DNA of 34,946 nt, taken from the NCBI GenBank assembly GCA_036375995.1, contig DASVBE010000338.1, positions 1-34,946 of the forward strand, read 5' to 3'. This document shows positions 1 to 7,955 of this stretch, one piece after another; within the stretch, counting starts at the first letter, position 1, and the number at the start of each line of letters is the position of its first letter. Position numbers and translations under genes: made by a program. The stretch comes from DASVBE01 sp036375995. Lineage in GTDB: Bacteria; Actinomycetota; Actinomycetes; Streptosporangiales; Streptosporangiaceae. A model generated the notes under the pieces. It was not told the DNA's origin. It was given only the letters and a program-made list of their open reading frames with translations, and did not search any database.

Positions 1-83
1 CGCTGTTTTCCTGACGAGCGATGAGGCGCGACGAAGGAGCGCCGAGGGAGCGAGGAGGGAAGGCAGCGCCCTCCAGCGGCCCG
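1..83. repeat. Dispersed intergenic repeat, left copy (inverted relative to 14727-14809)
   Basis: The reverse complement of these 83 bases matches 14727-14809 at 82 of 83 positions. The strand shown is purine-rich. From about base 14 to 68 it is an iteration of 11-nt units of the type GGAGCGACGAG (14-24, 25-35, 36-46, 47-57, 58-68), which cannot hold a reading frame, so the element is non-coding. The copy starts at the window edge and may continue further left. Its right half is duplicated in tandem (see 39-167). Confidence 0.9.
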
Positions 84-167
84 GAGCTCGCCAGCAAACA
101 CAGCGCGCCGAGGGAGCGAGGAGGGAAGGCAGCGCCCTCCAGCGGCCCGAAGCGAGCCAGAAAGCAC
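39..167. repeat. Two tandem 66-bp units within the dispersed repeat
   Basis: Bases 39-83 recur exactly at 105-149, a 45-bp identity with a 66-bp period. The following about 18 bases are similar but diverged (84-101 versus 150-167). The second unit ends 3 bases before the -10 box of the kinase gene, so the repeat forms that gene's immediate upstream region. Confidence 0.9.
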
Positions 168-169
168 CG

Positions 170-175
170 TAGGCT
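170..175 (+). promoter_or_regulatory. -10 box TAGGCT of the kinase gene
   Basis: TAGGCT fits the actinobacterial TAnnnT -10 pattern and lies 9 bases before the ATG at 185. There is no Shine-Dalgarno sequence in the gap, so the transcript would have a 5' leader of only 2-3 nt. No clear -35 is seen; the -35 position falls inside the tandem repeat. Confidence 0.45.
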
Positions 176-184
176 GGTCCGGTC

Positions 185-3100
185 ATGACTCAACGGGATG
201 GGCGCCCCCAGGAATTCGGGCCCTACCGGGTGCTGCGGCGCATCGGCGAGGGCGGCATGGGCGTGGTCTACCTGGCGGTTGACAGTGCTCAGCGTCAGGT
301 TGCGGTCAAGGCGCTGCGGCCCGCAGTGGCGGGCGAGCGGGATGCCAGGCGGCGGCTGGCCCGCGAGGTAGAGACCATGAGACGGGTCCGCAGCCCGTAC
401 GTGGCCGAGGTGCTGGACGCCGACCTTACCTGCGAGCCGCCCTACATCGTGACTCAGTACGTGCGCGGCCGGACGCTGGACCAGCTGGTCAACGAGTCGG
501 GGCCGCTGAACGGCCCGGCCCTGGCCCGGCTGGCCCGCGGCTCCACCGCCGCACTCTGCGCGGTCCACACGGCGGGCGTGGTGCACCGCGACCTCAAGCC
601 GGGGAACATCATGCTGTCCGAGGGCGAGCCGGTCGTGATCGACTTCGGCATCGCGCACGCCGCGGACTCCAGCAAGATCACCCAGACCGGGATGTTCATG
701 GGCACGCCTGGTTACCTGGCCCCCGAAGTGATCGAGGGGAAGGGCGCCACGCAGGCGTCGGACGTGCATTCCTGGGGCTCGACGATCGCGTTCGCGGCCA
801 CCGGGCGGCCGCCGTTCGGCACCGGGACGTTCGAGGTCATCTTCTTCCGGATCATGAACGGCTCGCCGGACCTGGCGGGCTGCCCCCCTGCGCTTATGGG
901 CCTTCTCAACGAGGCGCTGGCCAGGGACCCGGTCCGCCGGCCGTCCGCGGCGGAGCTTGCGGCCCGGCTGGGCGTGCTCGCCCCCGCCGACCTGCGCCCG
1001 GGACGGGCTGTGGCGCACGGCAGCGCGGCAGGCGGCCCGCCGCCCAGTGCTGCCCCGGCGGGCGGGCCCGCCGGGGCCGGGGCCAGCCCTGGCCTCCCCG
1101 CGGCCGGAGTGGCGGCGGTCGCCCCGGCCGGCCTGGCCGCCGCCGCTGCTGCCGCGGCCGCGGCCGCGGCGGCAGCAGCCTCGGCAGCCAGCCCGTCGGA
1201 CGCCGGGGCCACGGTGTCCCCGGACGCCCCGACCATCGACCCGGTCCCGCTGCCCGCCAGCCCGCCCGCGTCGGCCACCGTGGCCGATGCCGCCCGCCCC
1301 GCCTGGGCCGGCGGTCCGGGCGAGAACGGCGAAGACGCCGCCACCCAGCGCGGCACGGACGAAGACGCCACCGACGAAGGGGCCGTCGCGGATCCCGGCC
1401 CCGCCGGCCCCGAACCCACCGCCGCCGGTGCCCTGGCCGGCGCTGCGGCCGCCCGCGCCCAGTCCGCCGACCCTGCTGGGTCCGGCCCGGAGTCCGCCCG
1501 GGCCGGGGCTGCCGGGGCCAGCCGGCCGGCTGCGCCTGGTGCGGGGTCGGCCGGCTCCGCCGGAGCAGGTCTCGCCGCGGCGGGCGCCGGTGCCGCTGGC
1601 GCGGCTGCACAAGGGGCTGGGCCCGCCGGCGCCGCGGCCGCCGGACCCGCTGCGGCCGGCGCCGGTGCCGCTGGCGCGGCTGCACAAGGGGCTGGGCCCG
1701 CCGGTGCCGCGGCCGCCGGACCCGCTGCGGCGGGCGCCGGTGCCGGTGGCCAGGCTGCGCCCGGTGCGGGATCCGCCGGTTCTGCGGGCCCGGGCGCGGC
1801 TGGGGCCGGGGCCGCTGGCCCTGCTGCGGCGAGAGCCGCTTCGGCTGGTGCCGGTGCTGCGGCTGGCCCCGCGGCAGCTGCCGGTGCTGCCGCGGCCGGT
1901 CTCGCCGCCGGCGTGGGTGCTGCGGGTGCCCTCGCCGCGGGCGCTGCCGCGGCGGCCGCTTCCGGTCTTTCCCCGGCCGCCGCCGGGGGGGCGGATATCG
2001 CCGGTTCAGGCCACGCCGCAGGTTCCGGATCGGCCGTTGGCCGGTCTGCGACCCGGGTACCCGGCCAGGACGGTGCCCCGCTTTCTGATGCCGCCACCGA
2101 CCCCGCCGGGCCCGCTCCCGGACACCGCTCCGCCACGCAAGTGGCGGGCGGCGGCGGTCCTGCGCAAGCCAGCCCGGATCCGGCGGACCGGTATGCGACC
2201 TGGGCCCCCGGCCCGGCTGGCCCGGGGCAGACGGCGCACGCCGCGGCCGGCCGCGGTTCCGCGCCGGCTGGTCCCGCGGACCGGTCCGCGACCCAGGCGC
2301 CGGGCCAGGCCAGCCCGGGTCCGGCCACGCAGGTGCCGGGCCCCGCCGGTGGCGGGGCCGCGGTCCCTGGCGTGCTCGGTGCTGCCGCCGCGGCGGCCGG
2401 GGCTGGCCGGGACGACGCGGGGTCGGCCACGGTGACCAACGTTCCCGGGGCTGGTTCCCCTGGGCCCGGCGCCGCCCCGGCCGGACAGCCGGGCGGGGCT
2501 AGCCCGTATCCGGGTGCGGCCGCGGCGGGGGCCGCAGGCGCGGCCGGGCTGGCCGGTGCTGGCCTGGCCGGTGCTGGCCTGGGCGGTGCTGGGCTGCCCG
2601 GTGCTGGGCTGCCCGGTGCCGGGGCCGCCGGTCATGACCCGCATCTGGATCTGGCCAGCAGCCCGGCGGCTGCGGTCGCGGCGGCCCGGCTGAATCAGAC
2701 GCAGCCCATGCCCATCGTGCGCGACCCCAGCCACAGCTCACTGTCCGGCCTGCTGCCGGACGTGCAGTACGGGCCGGCCGCGTCGGGCCGCCGGCGGGGG
2801 CCGCCGGGCGGGCCGTACGACCCCAACGCAACCGGGGTTATCGGCGGCCCCTATGACCCGCAGGCCGGGCCGAACCGCGCGGCCCAGTACGGGCTGGCCC
2901 AGCCCGCCCCGGCCCGCGGGCAGCGTCTGTTCGTATTCCTGGTCGTGCTGGCCGGCGCCGGGATCACCATCGTGCTCCCGGTCGCCGGCGGCGCGATCGC
3001 CCTGGCCGCGCTGCTCGCGCTCCGGGGCGGCGACCTGACCCGCAACTGGGCCGCCCGGCGCCGTGCCAAGCGGGGTTCGGCCGCCGCCATGTCCGCGCTG

Positions 3101-3532
3101 GTCTACCCGGGGATGCTGGTCTGGTCCTGGATCACGATGATCGCGCTGGCCCCGGTGGCCCTCGTCGCGGCCGGAATCGCGGTCACGCTCACCATCCTGG
3201 CCGTGCCCGTGCACCCGTTCGCGCAGGCGGCCGGGTACGCGGCCGGGGCCATCGTGCTCTGCTACGGCCTTGGCCCCGGCTCGTCCGCGCCGCGCCGCCA
3301 GCTGGGCCGGATCTACGCCGCCGTGGCCCGGTCCCCGGGTACGACCGCCGTGATCCTCTTCGTCACCGGCGCGCTGTGCCTGGCCGCGCTGGTCACGGCG
3401 TTCTCGCAGCTGCCGTTCTACTGGCCGCTCGAGCACCTCCGGGTGCGGATCGACCACTGGCAGCCGCTCCGCGACCTGGCCCACACCCTGCGCACCTCGC
3501 TCACGAGCTGGTATCACCAGATCTTCAGCTGA
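185..3532 (+). CDS. Membrane-anchored Ser/Thr protein kinase with giant Ala/Gly/Pro linker
   Basis: Hanks-type (PknB-like) protein kinase of 1115 residues that would phosphorylate Ser/Thr on partner proteins at the membrane. The kinase domain spans about residues 13-270. It shows the glycine loop GEGGMGVV (21-28), the ATP-binding Lys42, Glu61, the catalytic loop HRDLKPGN (134-141), DFG (153-155), the activation loop and APE (179-181); all catalytic residues are present, so it should be active. Residues about 275-905 are low-complexity Ala/Gly/Pro sequence with a 25-residue tandem repeat. The C-terminal part (about 915-1081) is strongly hydrophobic and probably forms four to five membrane helices; no extracellular PASTA-type sensor is seen. 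Most actinobacterial kinases of this class have one helix and a short linker, so the architecture is unusual. The gene converges on the DHFR-like gene with a 7-base gap. The ATG is chosen because the kinase fold starts 12 residues later. Confidence 0.93.
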   Translation: MTQRDGRPQEFGPYRVLRRIGEGGMGVVYLAVDSAQRQVAVKALRPAVAGERDARRRLAREVETMRRVRSPYVAEVLDADLTCEPPYIVTQYVRGRTLDQLVNESGPLNGPALARLARGSTAALCAVHTAGVVHRDLKPGNIMLSEGEPVVIDFGIAHAADSSKITQTGMFMGTPGYLAPEVIEGKGATQASDVHSWGSTIAFAATGRPPFGTGTFEVIFFRIMNGSPDLAGCPPALMGLLNEALARDPVRRPSAAELAARLGVLAPADLRPGRAVAHGSAAGGPPPSAAPAGGPAGAGASPGLPAAGVAAVAPAGLAAAAAAAAAAAAAAASAASPSDAGATVSPDAPTIDPVPLPASPPASATVADAARPAWAGGPGENGEDAATQRGTDEDATDEGAVADPGPAGPEPTAAGALAGAAAARAQSADPAGSGPESARAGAAGASRPAAPGAGSAGSAGAGLAAAGAGAAGAAAQGAGPAGAAAAGPAAAGAGAAGAAAQGAGPAGAAAAGPAAAGAGAGGQAAPGAGSAGSAGPGAAGAGAAGPAAARAASAGAGAAAGPAAAAGAAAAGLAAGVGAAGALAAGAAAAAASGLSPAAAGGADIAGSGHAAGSGSAVGRSATRVPGQDGAPLSDAATDPAGPAPGHRSATQVAGGGGPAQASPDPADRYATWAPGPAGPGQTAHAAAGRGSAPAGPADRSATQAPGQASPGPATQVPGPAGGGAAVPGVLGAAAAAAGAGRDDAGSATVTNVPGAGSPGPGAAPAGQPGGASPYPGAAAAGAAGAAGLAGAGLAGAGLGGAGLPGAGLPGAGAAGHDPHLDLASSPAAAVAAARLNQTQPMPIVRDPSHSSLSGLLPDVQYGPAASGRRRGPPGGPYDPNATGVIGGPYDPQAGPNRAAQYGLAQPAPARGQRLFVFLVVLAGAGITIVLPVAGGAIALAALLALRGGDLTRNWAARRRAKRGSAAAMSALVYPGMLVWSWITMIALAPVALVAAGIAVTLTILAVPVHPFAQAAGYAAGAIVLCYGLGPGSSAPRRQLGRIYAAVARSPGTTAVILFVTGALCLAALVTAFSQLPFYWPLEHLRVRIDHWQPLRDLAHTLRTSLTSWYHQIFS
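1584..1733 (+). repeat. 75-bp in-frame tandem duplication in the kinase linker
   Basis: Bases 1584-1658 and 1659-1733 are identical at 73 of 75 positions, encoding two copies of a 25-residue Ala/Gly unit containing GAGAAGAAAQGAGPAG. A diverged third copy follows. The near identity at synonymous sites indicates a recent duplication and an array that can change length by slippage. Confidence 0.9.
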
Positions 3533-3539
3533 CCCGCCG

Positions 3540-4097
3540 TCACCGTCCCGTCCTGGCGTACCGCGTGAGAACAGCGGCCCCGGACGGCCCGGCCGACAGG
3601 CACTCCAGGTAGGCCGGCGGGCTGCCGTCAGGGAAGAGGCGCTCACCGGTGCCGAGGATGTCGGGGAAGGTCAGCAGCCGGTACTCATCGATGAGGTCCG
3701 CGGCCTGCAGGGCGTGCACGACGCTCAGGCTGCCCATGACGACCACATCGCGCGGCTCGCGCTGGACGACATCGGCAAGATCGCCGTCAGCGGCTTGCGA
3801 GTTCCCCCACGCCGACACGTCGGTCAGCGTGCGGGAGGCGACCAGCTTGGGCACGGCGTTCATGCGCGCGGAGAACGGGTCATCGCGTGCCGGCCAGATC
3901 CGGGAGAACAGCTCCCAGGTTTTCCGGCCCAGCAGCAGAACCCCGTTGTCCAGCACGCTGCCGAGCCGGAACGGATCCCCGGCGACCGCTTCCCGGCCGT
4001 GCCGGAACACCCAGCCGCCCGCCGGCGTGCCCCCGGACCCGTCCGGGTCGGACACGATGCCGTCCAGGGTGATGAACTCGATGACGATGACGCTCAC
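3540..4097 (-). CDS. Dihydrofolate reductase-like (RibD C-terminal domain) family protein
   Basis: A 185-residue protein of the DHFR/RibD-C fold family (COG0262 type), predicted to be a cytoplasmic NADPH-dependent reductase. The N-terminus (SVIVIEFITLDGIVSDP) is the usual first strand and loop of these stand-alone actinobacterial proteins. VLLLGRKTWELF corresponds to the segment around the nucleotide-binding loop, and DVVVMGSLSVVHAL to the second nucleotide-binding strand-loop. Such proteins are not the folate-pathway FolA and their substrate is mostly unknown. The ATG has a good ribosome-binding site (GGAGGGAG about 7 bases upstream). It lies 75 bases downstream of the ECF sigma gene on the same strand, so the two may be co-transcribed and this reductase may belong to the sigma factor's output. 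Confidence 0.85.
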   Translation of the reverse strand: MSVIVIEFITLDGIVSDPDGSGGTPAGGWVFRHGREAVAGDPFRLGSVLDNGVLLLGRKTWELFSRIWPARDDPFSARMNAVPKLVASRTLTDVSAWGNSQAADGDLADVVQREPRDVVVMGSLSVVHALQAADLIDEYRLLTFPDILGTGERLFPDGSPPAYLECLSAGPSGAAVLTRYARTGR

Positions 4098-4172
4098 GAT
4101 GAGTCTCCCTCCGGTCGATGCTCACCGGTACGTACCAGCGGCACCGCCGGGACTCATCGCGGCGAGCAGATC

Positions 4173-5093
4173 TCAGCCGGCCGGAACCTTCGCTGGCAGG
4201 TCAAACGCCTCGAACAGGTGCGGATCGGCGAACACGACGTTGCGCGTGACCCGGCCGCCGGTGACGGTGACGACCTGGAGCGAATGCAGCCGGTGCCCGC
4301 CGCCGGGTTCCGGCGCGTACGCGGCGAGCGCGGGCTGCCCGTTGGCGGTGAGCCGCCTCACGACCCAGCCCGGCCCGCGCATCCCGAACACGCGGCGCAT
4401 GAACAGGCCGTAGTCGCGGCTGCCCACGTACCACAGCGGCACCGGCGGCATCTCCAGCACCACCTCGTCAGCCAGCAGCCGCACCAGCGCCGGGACGTCA
4501 GCCGCCTCGAACGCCCGCACGTACTGGTCGATTACCGCGCGCCCCCGGGGGTCGTCCGGTTCGGTGACCTCACCCGCGTCGCCGGTGTCCGCCAGGGCGG
4601 CACGGGCCCGCTGCAGCGCGCTGTTGACGGCCGGCACCGTGGTCCCGAGCTGCGCGGCGACCTCTGCGGCACTGAACTCCAGTACCTCGCGGAGGACCAG
4701 CACCGCGCGCTGGCGCGGCGGCAGAAACTGCAGCGCGGCCGCCAGCGCGAGCCGCAGGTCGGCTCGCATCCCCACATCGAACCGCGCCTCCGGAAAGGGC
4801 TGCAGCCAGGGAATGTCGAAGGCCGGCGTCAGCGGCGCCGCGGGATCCTCGCTCGGCGCGCCCAGCCCGGACGGCAACGGCCGCCGCGCCCGCCCGTCCA
4901 GCGCGGACAGGCACGCGTTGGTCGCGATCCGGTACAGCCAGGTCCGCACGGAGGCCCGGGCGGGGTCGTAGCGCTCACGTGCCTTCCAGGCCCGCAGCAT
5001 CGTCTCCTGCGCCAGGTCCTCGGCCTCGTGGAACGAGCCCAGCATCCGGTAGCAGAAGGCCACCAGCTCGCCCCGGTACGGTTCGAGGTCCAC
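4173..5093 (-). CDS. ECF RNA polymerase sigma factor with SnoaL-like C-terminal domain (SigG/TIGR02960 type)
   Basis: A 306-residue sigma-70 family factor. Region 2 covers about residues 1-67 (LEPYRGELVAFCYRMLGS, then EAEDLAQETMLRAWK and the -10-recognition stretch RTWLYRIATNACL). Region 4 covers about 112-166 (LPPRQRAVLVLREVLEFSAAEVA plus the helix-turn-helix around TTVPAVNSALQRAR). A SnoaL/NTF2-like domain follows (about 185-295). This layout matches the SigG/TIGR02960 group, where the tail is thought to take the place of a separate anti-sigma factor; none is encoded nearby. The start is GTG, because the fold begins at residue 3. There is no Shine-Dalgarno sequence, but a CATAAT hexamer lies 6 bases upstream, suggesting leaderless mRNA. 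Confidence 0.9.
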   Translation of the reverse strand: MDLEPYRGELVAFCYRMLGSFHEAEDLAQETMLRAWKARERYDPARASVRTWLYRIATNACLSALDGRARRPLPSGLGAPSEDPAAPLTPAFDIPWLQPFPEARFDVGMRADLRLALAAALQFLPPRQRAVLVLREVLEFSAAEVAAQLGTTVPAVNSALQRARAALADTGDAGEVTEPDDPRGRAVIDQYVRAFEAADVPALVRLLADEVVLEMPPVPLWYVGSRDYGLFMRRVFGMRGPGWVVRRLTANGQPALAAYAPEPGGGHRLHSLQVVTVTGGRVTRNVVFADPHLFEAFDLPAKVPAG

Positions 5094-5099
5094 CGGCCC

Positions 5100-5105
5100 A
5101 TTATG
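5100..5105 (-). promoter_or_regulatory. -10 box CATAAT of the ECF sigma gene
   Basis: Read on the minus strand, CATAAT (one mismatch to TATAAT) is followed by exactly 6 bases and then the GTG start at 5093. Transcription would begin at or next to the start codon. No convincing -35 element is visible. Confidence 0.4.
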
Positions 5106-5177
5106 TGCGCATGCTCACCCATTCCTGAGGGTCAGCAGTTGGGTACGCGCGCCCGCACGCCCGGCGGGCCGGCCGGG

Positions 5178-5855
5178 TCAGCTGGCCCGGCGGTCGTGGA
5201 CCTCGGCGCGGATCGTGGCGTTCGCCGGCATGTCCTCGGGCATCGCCTGAGGGGTCCAGGGTTCCGGCCGGCCGGTCGGCGGCAGCGGCCGCACCAGGCC
5301 CAGGGCAACCACCTCGTTCGCGAGGCGGACCCGGCGGTTGGTTCCCTCGGGGATGCGGAACTTCTGGTAGAGCCGCAGCAGGTGCTGCTTGACCGCAGCC
5401 TCGGTCACCACCAGGTCCGACGCGATCTCCCTGGCCGTCGCCGGCGCAACGAAGGCCTCGTCAGAAAGAGCCGGGCGGCACAGCGAGGTGAGCACGTCGA
5501 GTTCCCGCCGGGTGAGCTCGGGGGCCGCGGAACGGCGCAGCTCCACCTCGGCGGTGAGGTCATCCCTGGCGATGCCGCCGATCCGGCACCGGGCCGAACC
5601 GAACGTCAGCACATCACCATCGTCGAGTACCCGGCGGGCGACCAGCCGCCCGTTGACGCGGGTGCCGTTTCTCGATAACCCGAGGTCGGTTACGTACGCA
5701 TACGGGCCGCGGCGGACGATCTCCGCGTGCAGCCGGGAGACGCTCGGGTCACTGAGCCGGACATCGACCGCATCACCGCGCCCGATCGTAGTGACGTCCT
5801 CGCGCAGCGCCACAAGCATGCCGGTGTCTTCGATGCGGATGAAGGGGCCCTCCAT
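5178..5855 (-). CDS. FHA domain protein with C-terminal helix-turn-helix
   Basis: A 225-residue cytoplasmic protein. Residues about 5-95 are a forkhead-associated domain, which binds phosphothreonine peptides; the expected signature residues are present: GR (25-26), SxxH (Ser40, His43) and the SRNGT loop with Asn63. Residues about 112-190 (ELTRRELDVLTSLCRP, then ATAREIASDLVVTEAAVKQH) form a winged or LuxR-like helix-turn-helix of the kind found fused to FHA in actinobacteria. It is therefore a candidate DNA-binding effector of a Ser/Thr kinase, and one such kinase gene lies 1.6 kb away. That pairing is an inference from proximity. The ATG is preceded by AGGAGG at an 11-base spacing. The gene is divergent from citrate synthase. 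Confidence 0.87.
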   Translation of the reverse strand: MEGPFIRIEDTGMLVALREDVTTIGRGDAVDVRLSDPSVSRLHAEIVRRGPYAYVTDLGLSRNGTRVNGRLVARRVLDDGDVLTFGSARCRIGGIARDDLTAEVELRRSAAPELTRRELDVLTSLCRPALSDEAFVAPATAREIASDLVVTEAAVKQHLLRLYQKFRIPEGTNRRVRLANEVVALGLVRPLPPTGRPEPWTPQAMPEDMPANATIRAEVHDRRAS

Positions 5856-6047
5856 GGAAACCCGATCCTCCTGCCTGTCTGAGTAGTCACGGACTTCTTA
5901 CGGTGCAGCTACCCTCCTGGCGGCGATTCCTACCACATATTGCCGGACGGCTTCGCCTTATCCCGGACAAACAGGCCGGGGGATACTGCTCCGGGCCAAT
6001 AGGACACCAGCTCGCGCGCCCAGACGCCGGGGCACAGGCCACGGAAG

Positions 6048-6053
6048 TAAACT
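6048..6053 (+). promoter_or_regulatory. Candidate -10 box TAAACT of the citrate synthase gene
   Basis: TAAACT lies 25 bases before the ATG at 6079, upstream of a clear ribosome-binding site (GGGAGGA, 6069-6075). No -35 match is seen at the right distance. The 223-bp divergent region shared with the FHA-HTH gene is otherwise featureless to my reading. Confidence 0.3.
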
Positions 6054-6078
6054 TCGAGCAAGCCGTCCGGGAGGAAAC

Positions 6079-7221
6079 ATGGCACAGCTGCCGGCCAAGG
6101 GTCTGGCGGATGTCGTGGCCGCATCCACCGCGCTCAGCGACATCGATGGCACGGCAGGCCGCCTTTTCTACCGCGGCTACGACATCAACGATCTGGCGGG
6201 CGCAGCCACCTTCGAGGAGATCTCCTACCTCCTCCAGCGCGGCGCCCCGCCCAGCCGTGGCGAGCTGGCCGGCTACCGCGGCGAGATCGCCGCCGGGCGG
6301 GCGCTGGGCAAGCTGGTCACCGCCAGCCTCAGCGAGGTCGCCCGCAGCCAGGAGCCGATGGAGGCGCTGCGCACGCTGGTCTCACTGGGCAGCGCGGACG
6401 ACCCGGACAAGGACTCCAACGACCCCGAGCCGAACACCCGCAAGGCGGCCCGGCTCACCGCGCAGCAGCCGCTGCTCGTCGCCGCCTACGAGGCCGCCCG
6501 CCAGGGCCGGGAGACCCCCGCGCCGGACCCGGACGCCGGGATCGCCGCCAACTTCCTGCTCCAGGTCACCGGCACCGCGCCAAGCGAGCACGCGGCCCGG
6601 ATCCTGGACACCTGCCTCGTGCTGCACGCCGACCACACGATGAACGCCTCGACGTTCGCGGCCCGGGTCTGCGCGGCCACCCTCTCGGACATGCACTCGG
6701 CGATCGTCGCCGCGATCGGCACGCTCAAGGGCCCGCTGCACGGCGGGGCCAACGAGCAGGTGATGCGCAGCCTGCAGTCGATCAGGTCAGGGGCGGGCAG
6801 CGACCCGGTCGGCGCGGTGGCCGACTTCGTGGTGACCCGGCTGCGCGGCGGCGGCAAGATCATGGGCTTCGGCCACCGGGTGTACAAAGTCGAGGACCCG
6901 CGCGCGGCGCACCTGCGCCGGTTCTCGGCCGAACTGGCCGGCGCGGCCGGTGACGACACCTACTACCGGATGTCGAGGAAGATGGAAGAGGTCGTGTTCG
7001 CGGAGAAGGGCCTCTACCCGAACGTCGACTTCTATGCTGCCTCCGTGTACCACTATCTCGGCATCCCCACGGACCTCTTCACCCCGGTGTTTTCCGTGAG
7101 CCGAATGGCCGGCTGGACCGCGCACGTGATGGAACAGCACGCTGACAACCGGCTGATCCGGCCGGACAGCGAGTACATCGGCGACCGCGGCCTGACCTGG
7201 ACGCCGCTGGACCAGCGGTGA
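6079..7221 (+). CDS. gltA: Citrate synthase (short, Gram-positive/archaeal-type)
   Basis: Condenses oxaloacetate with acetyl-CoA to citrate, the entry step of the TCA cycle, in the cytoplasm. The 380 residues match the short class of the family rather than the roughly 430-residue hexameric class. The active-site residues are visible: His221 in GPLHGGANEQVM, His266 in IMGFGHRVYK, Asp317 in YPNVDFYAA, plus HADH at 183-186 and Arg residues near 343 and 361. 2-Methylcitrate synthases look very similar and cannot be excluded from sequence alone, but the neighbourhood (icd, mdh) and the lack of prpB/prpD genes favour citrate synthase. The start has an excellent ribosome-binding site. Its stop overlaps the GTG of the next gene. 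Confidence 0.9.
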   Translation: MAQLPAKGLADVVAASTALSDIDGTAGRLFYRGYDINDLAGAATFEEISYLLQRGAPPSRGELAGYRGEIAAGRALGKLVTASLSEVARSQEPMEALRTLVSLGSADDPDKDSNDPEPNTRKAARLTAQQPLLVAAYEAARQGRETPAPDPDAGIAANFLLQVTGTAPSEHAARILDTCLVLHADHTMNASTFAARVCAATLSDMHSAIVAAIGTLKGPLHGGANEQVMRSLQSIRSGAGSDPVGAVADFVVTRLRGGGKIMGFGHRVYKVEDPRAAHLRRFSAELAGAAGDDTYYRMSRKMEEVVFAEKGLYPNVDFYAASVYHYLGIPTDLFTPVFSVSRMAGWTAHVMEQHADNRLIRPDSEYIGDRGLTWTPLDQR

Positions 7222-7955
7222 AACCCAGCGCAGCAGGACCACTCCGGCTGGCGGCGGCGCCCGCCCCGTCGGCCCCGCCCGGGTACGGCGAGTCCGGCAG
7301 CTGGCGCGGCTTCTGGAGCCAGGTCGGCCCGCCAGACACCGGCCCGGGCGACTACCCCGACGAGGACCTGGCCGACCTGCCCGGCAGCACCGGCCTGACC
7401 GAGCCGATGCCGATGGTCAGCCCGGGGCTGCCCGCCGCGCCGCCGGTGGCCCCGTCCGGCCGGCCGCGGCCGGCTCAGCCGCCCACATCGCGTCCCGCGT
7501 CCGCGCCACGGCCCGTCACCCCCGCGTCCGCGCCGCCGCCCGCGCCGCCTGCGGCCGCACCGCAGCCGGCCGCCCCGCCGGCCCCCCCGGCCGCCGCCCC
7601 GCCAGCCGAAGCCTCCCCGGAGCCCGCCCCGCCCCGCACCGCCGGGTCCCGTCGGCCCCCCACCCGGCACGGCCGCGACCGCGGCAGCACGGCCCGCTGG
7701 GGCGCGGCCTACCCGATCGTGCTGGCCGGGACGGCAGCCGGCCTGGCCTACCTGTGGCGCGGCCCGCAGAACGTCCGCGGCGGGGTGCTGGCGGTGGCCG
7801 TCACGCTGCTCCTTGCGGCCGCGGCTAGGCTGGTGCTGCCAGAGCGGCGGGCGGGGCTGCTTGCATCGCGACGGCGGTTCGCTGATGTGGCCGCGTTCTC
7901 GATCCTGGGCCTCGCGCTGCTGGTCGCGGGCCTGGTGCTACCCGCACAGGGCTAG
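7218..7955 (+). CDS. DUF3017 membrane protein with Pro/Ala-rich N-terminus
   Basis: A 245-residue protein. Residues 1-155 are Pro/Ala-rich, low-complexity and probably disordered. Residues about 163-245 contain three hydrophobic segments (YPIVLAGTAAGLAYLW, VLAVAVTLLLAAAARLVLP, VAAFSILGLALLVAGLVL) matching the actinobacterial DUF3017 family, of unknown function. The GTG start overlaps the citrate synthase stop as GTGA, so translation is probably coupled. In Streptomyces, as I recall, DUF3017 sits beside folD and mdh; here it keeps mdh nearby but follows citrate synthase. The stop codon lies in the first unit of a 15-bp tandem repeat. An internal start after the Pro-rich part is possible. Confidence 0.75.
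   Translation: MKPSAAGPLRLAAAPAPSAPPGYGESGSWRGFWSQVGPPDTGPGDYPDEDLADLPGSTGLTEPMPMVSPGLPAAPPVAPSGRPRPAQPPTSRPASAPRPVTPASAPPPAPPAAAPQPAAPPAPPAAAPPAEASPEPAPPRTAGSRRPPTRHGRDRGSTARWGAAYPIVLAGTAAGLAYLWRGPQNVRGGVLAVAVTLLLAAAARLVLPERRAGLLASRRRFADVAAFSILGLALLVAGLVLPAQG

Noticed and set aside
1..167. CRISPR-like array at the left end
   Set aside because: Only two units of 66-bp period with similar rather than unique spacers, no cas genes, and an inverted copy elsewhere. It is a tandem duplication in a dispersed repeat.
712..2439. Long open frames on the minus strand and in the third plus frame inside the kinase gene (for example 712-2439 minus, 957-2435 plus)
   Set aside because: They are side effects of the extreme GC content and the Ala/Gly/Pro-coding repeats: stop codons are rare in every frame. 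They have no recognisable domains, and the kinase frame is continuous through them with a proper membrane domain at its end.
3714..5678. 654-codon plus-strand open frame opposite the DHFR-like, sigma and FHA-HTH genes
   Set aside because: It is antisense to three recognisable genes with ribosome-binding sites or -10 boxes, and its translation is Arg/Pro/His-rich low complexity.
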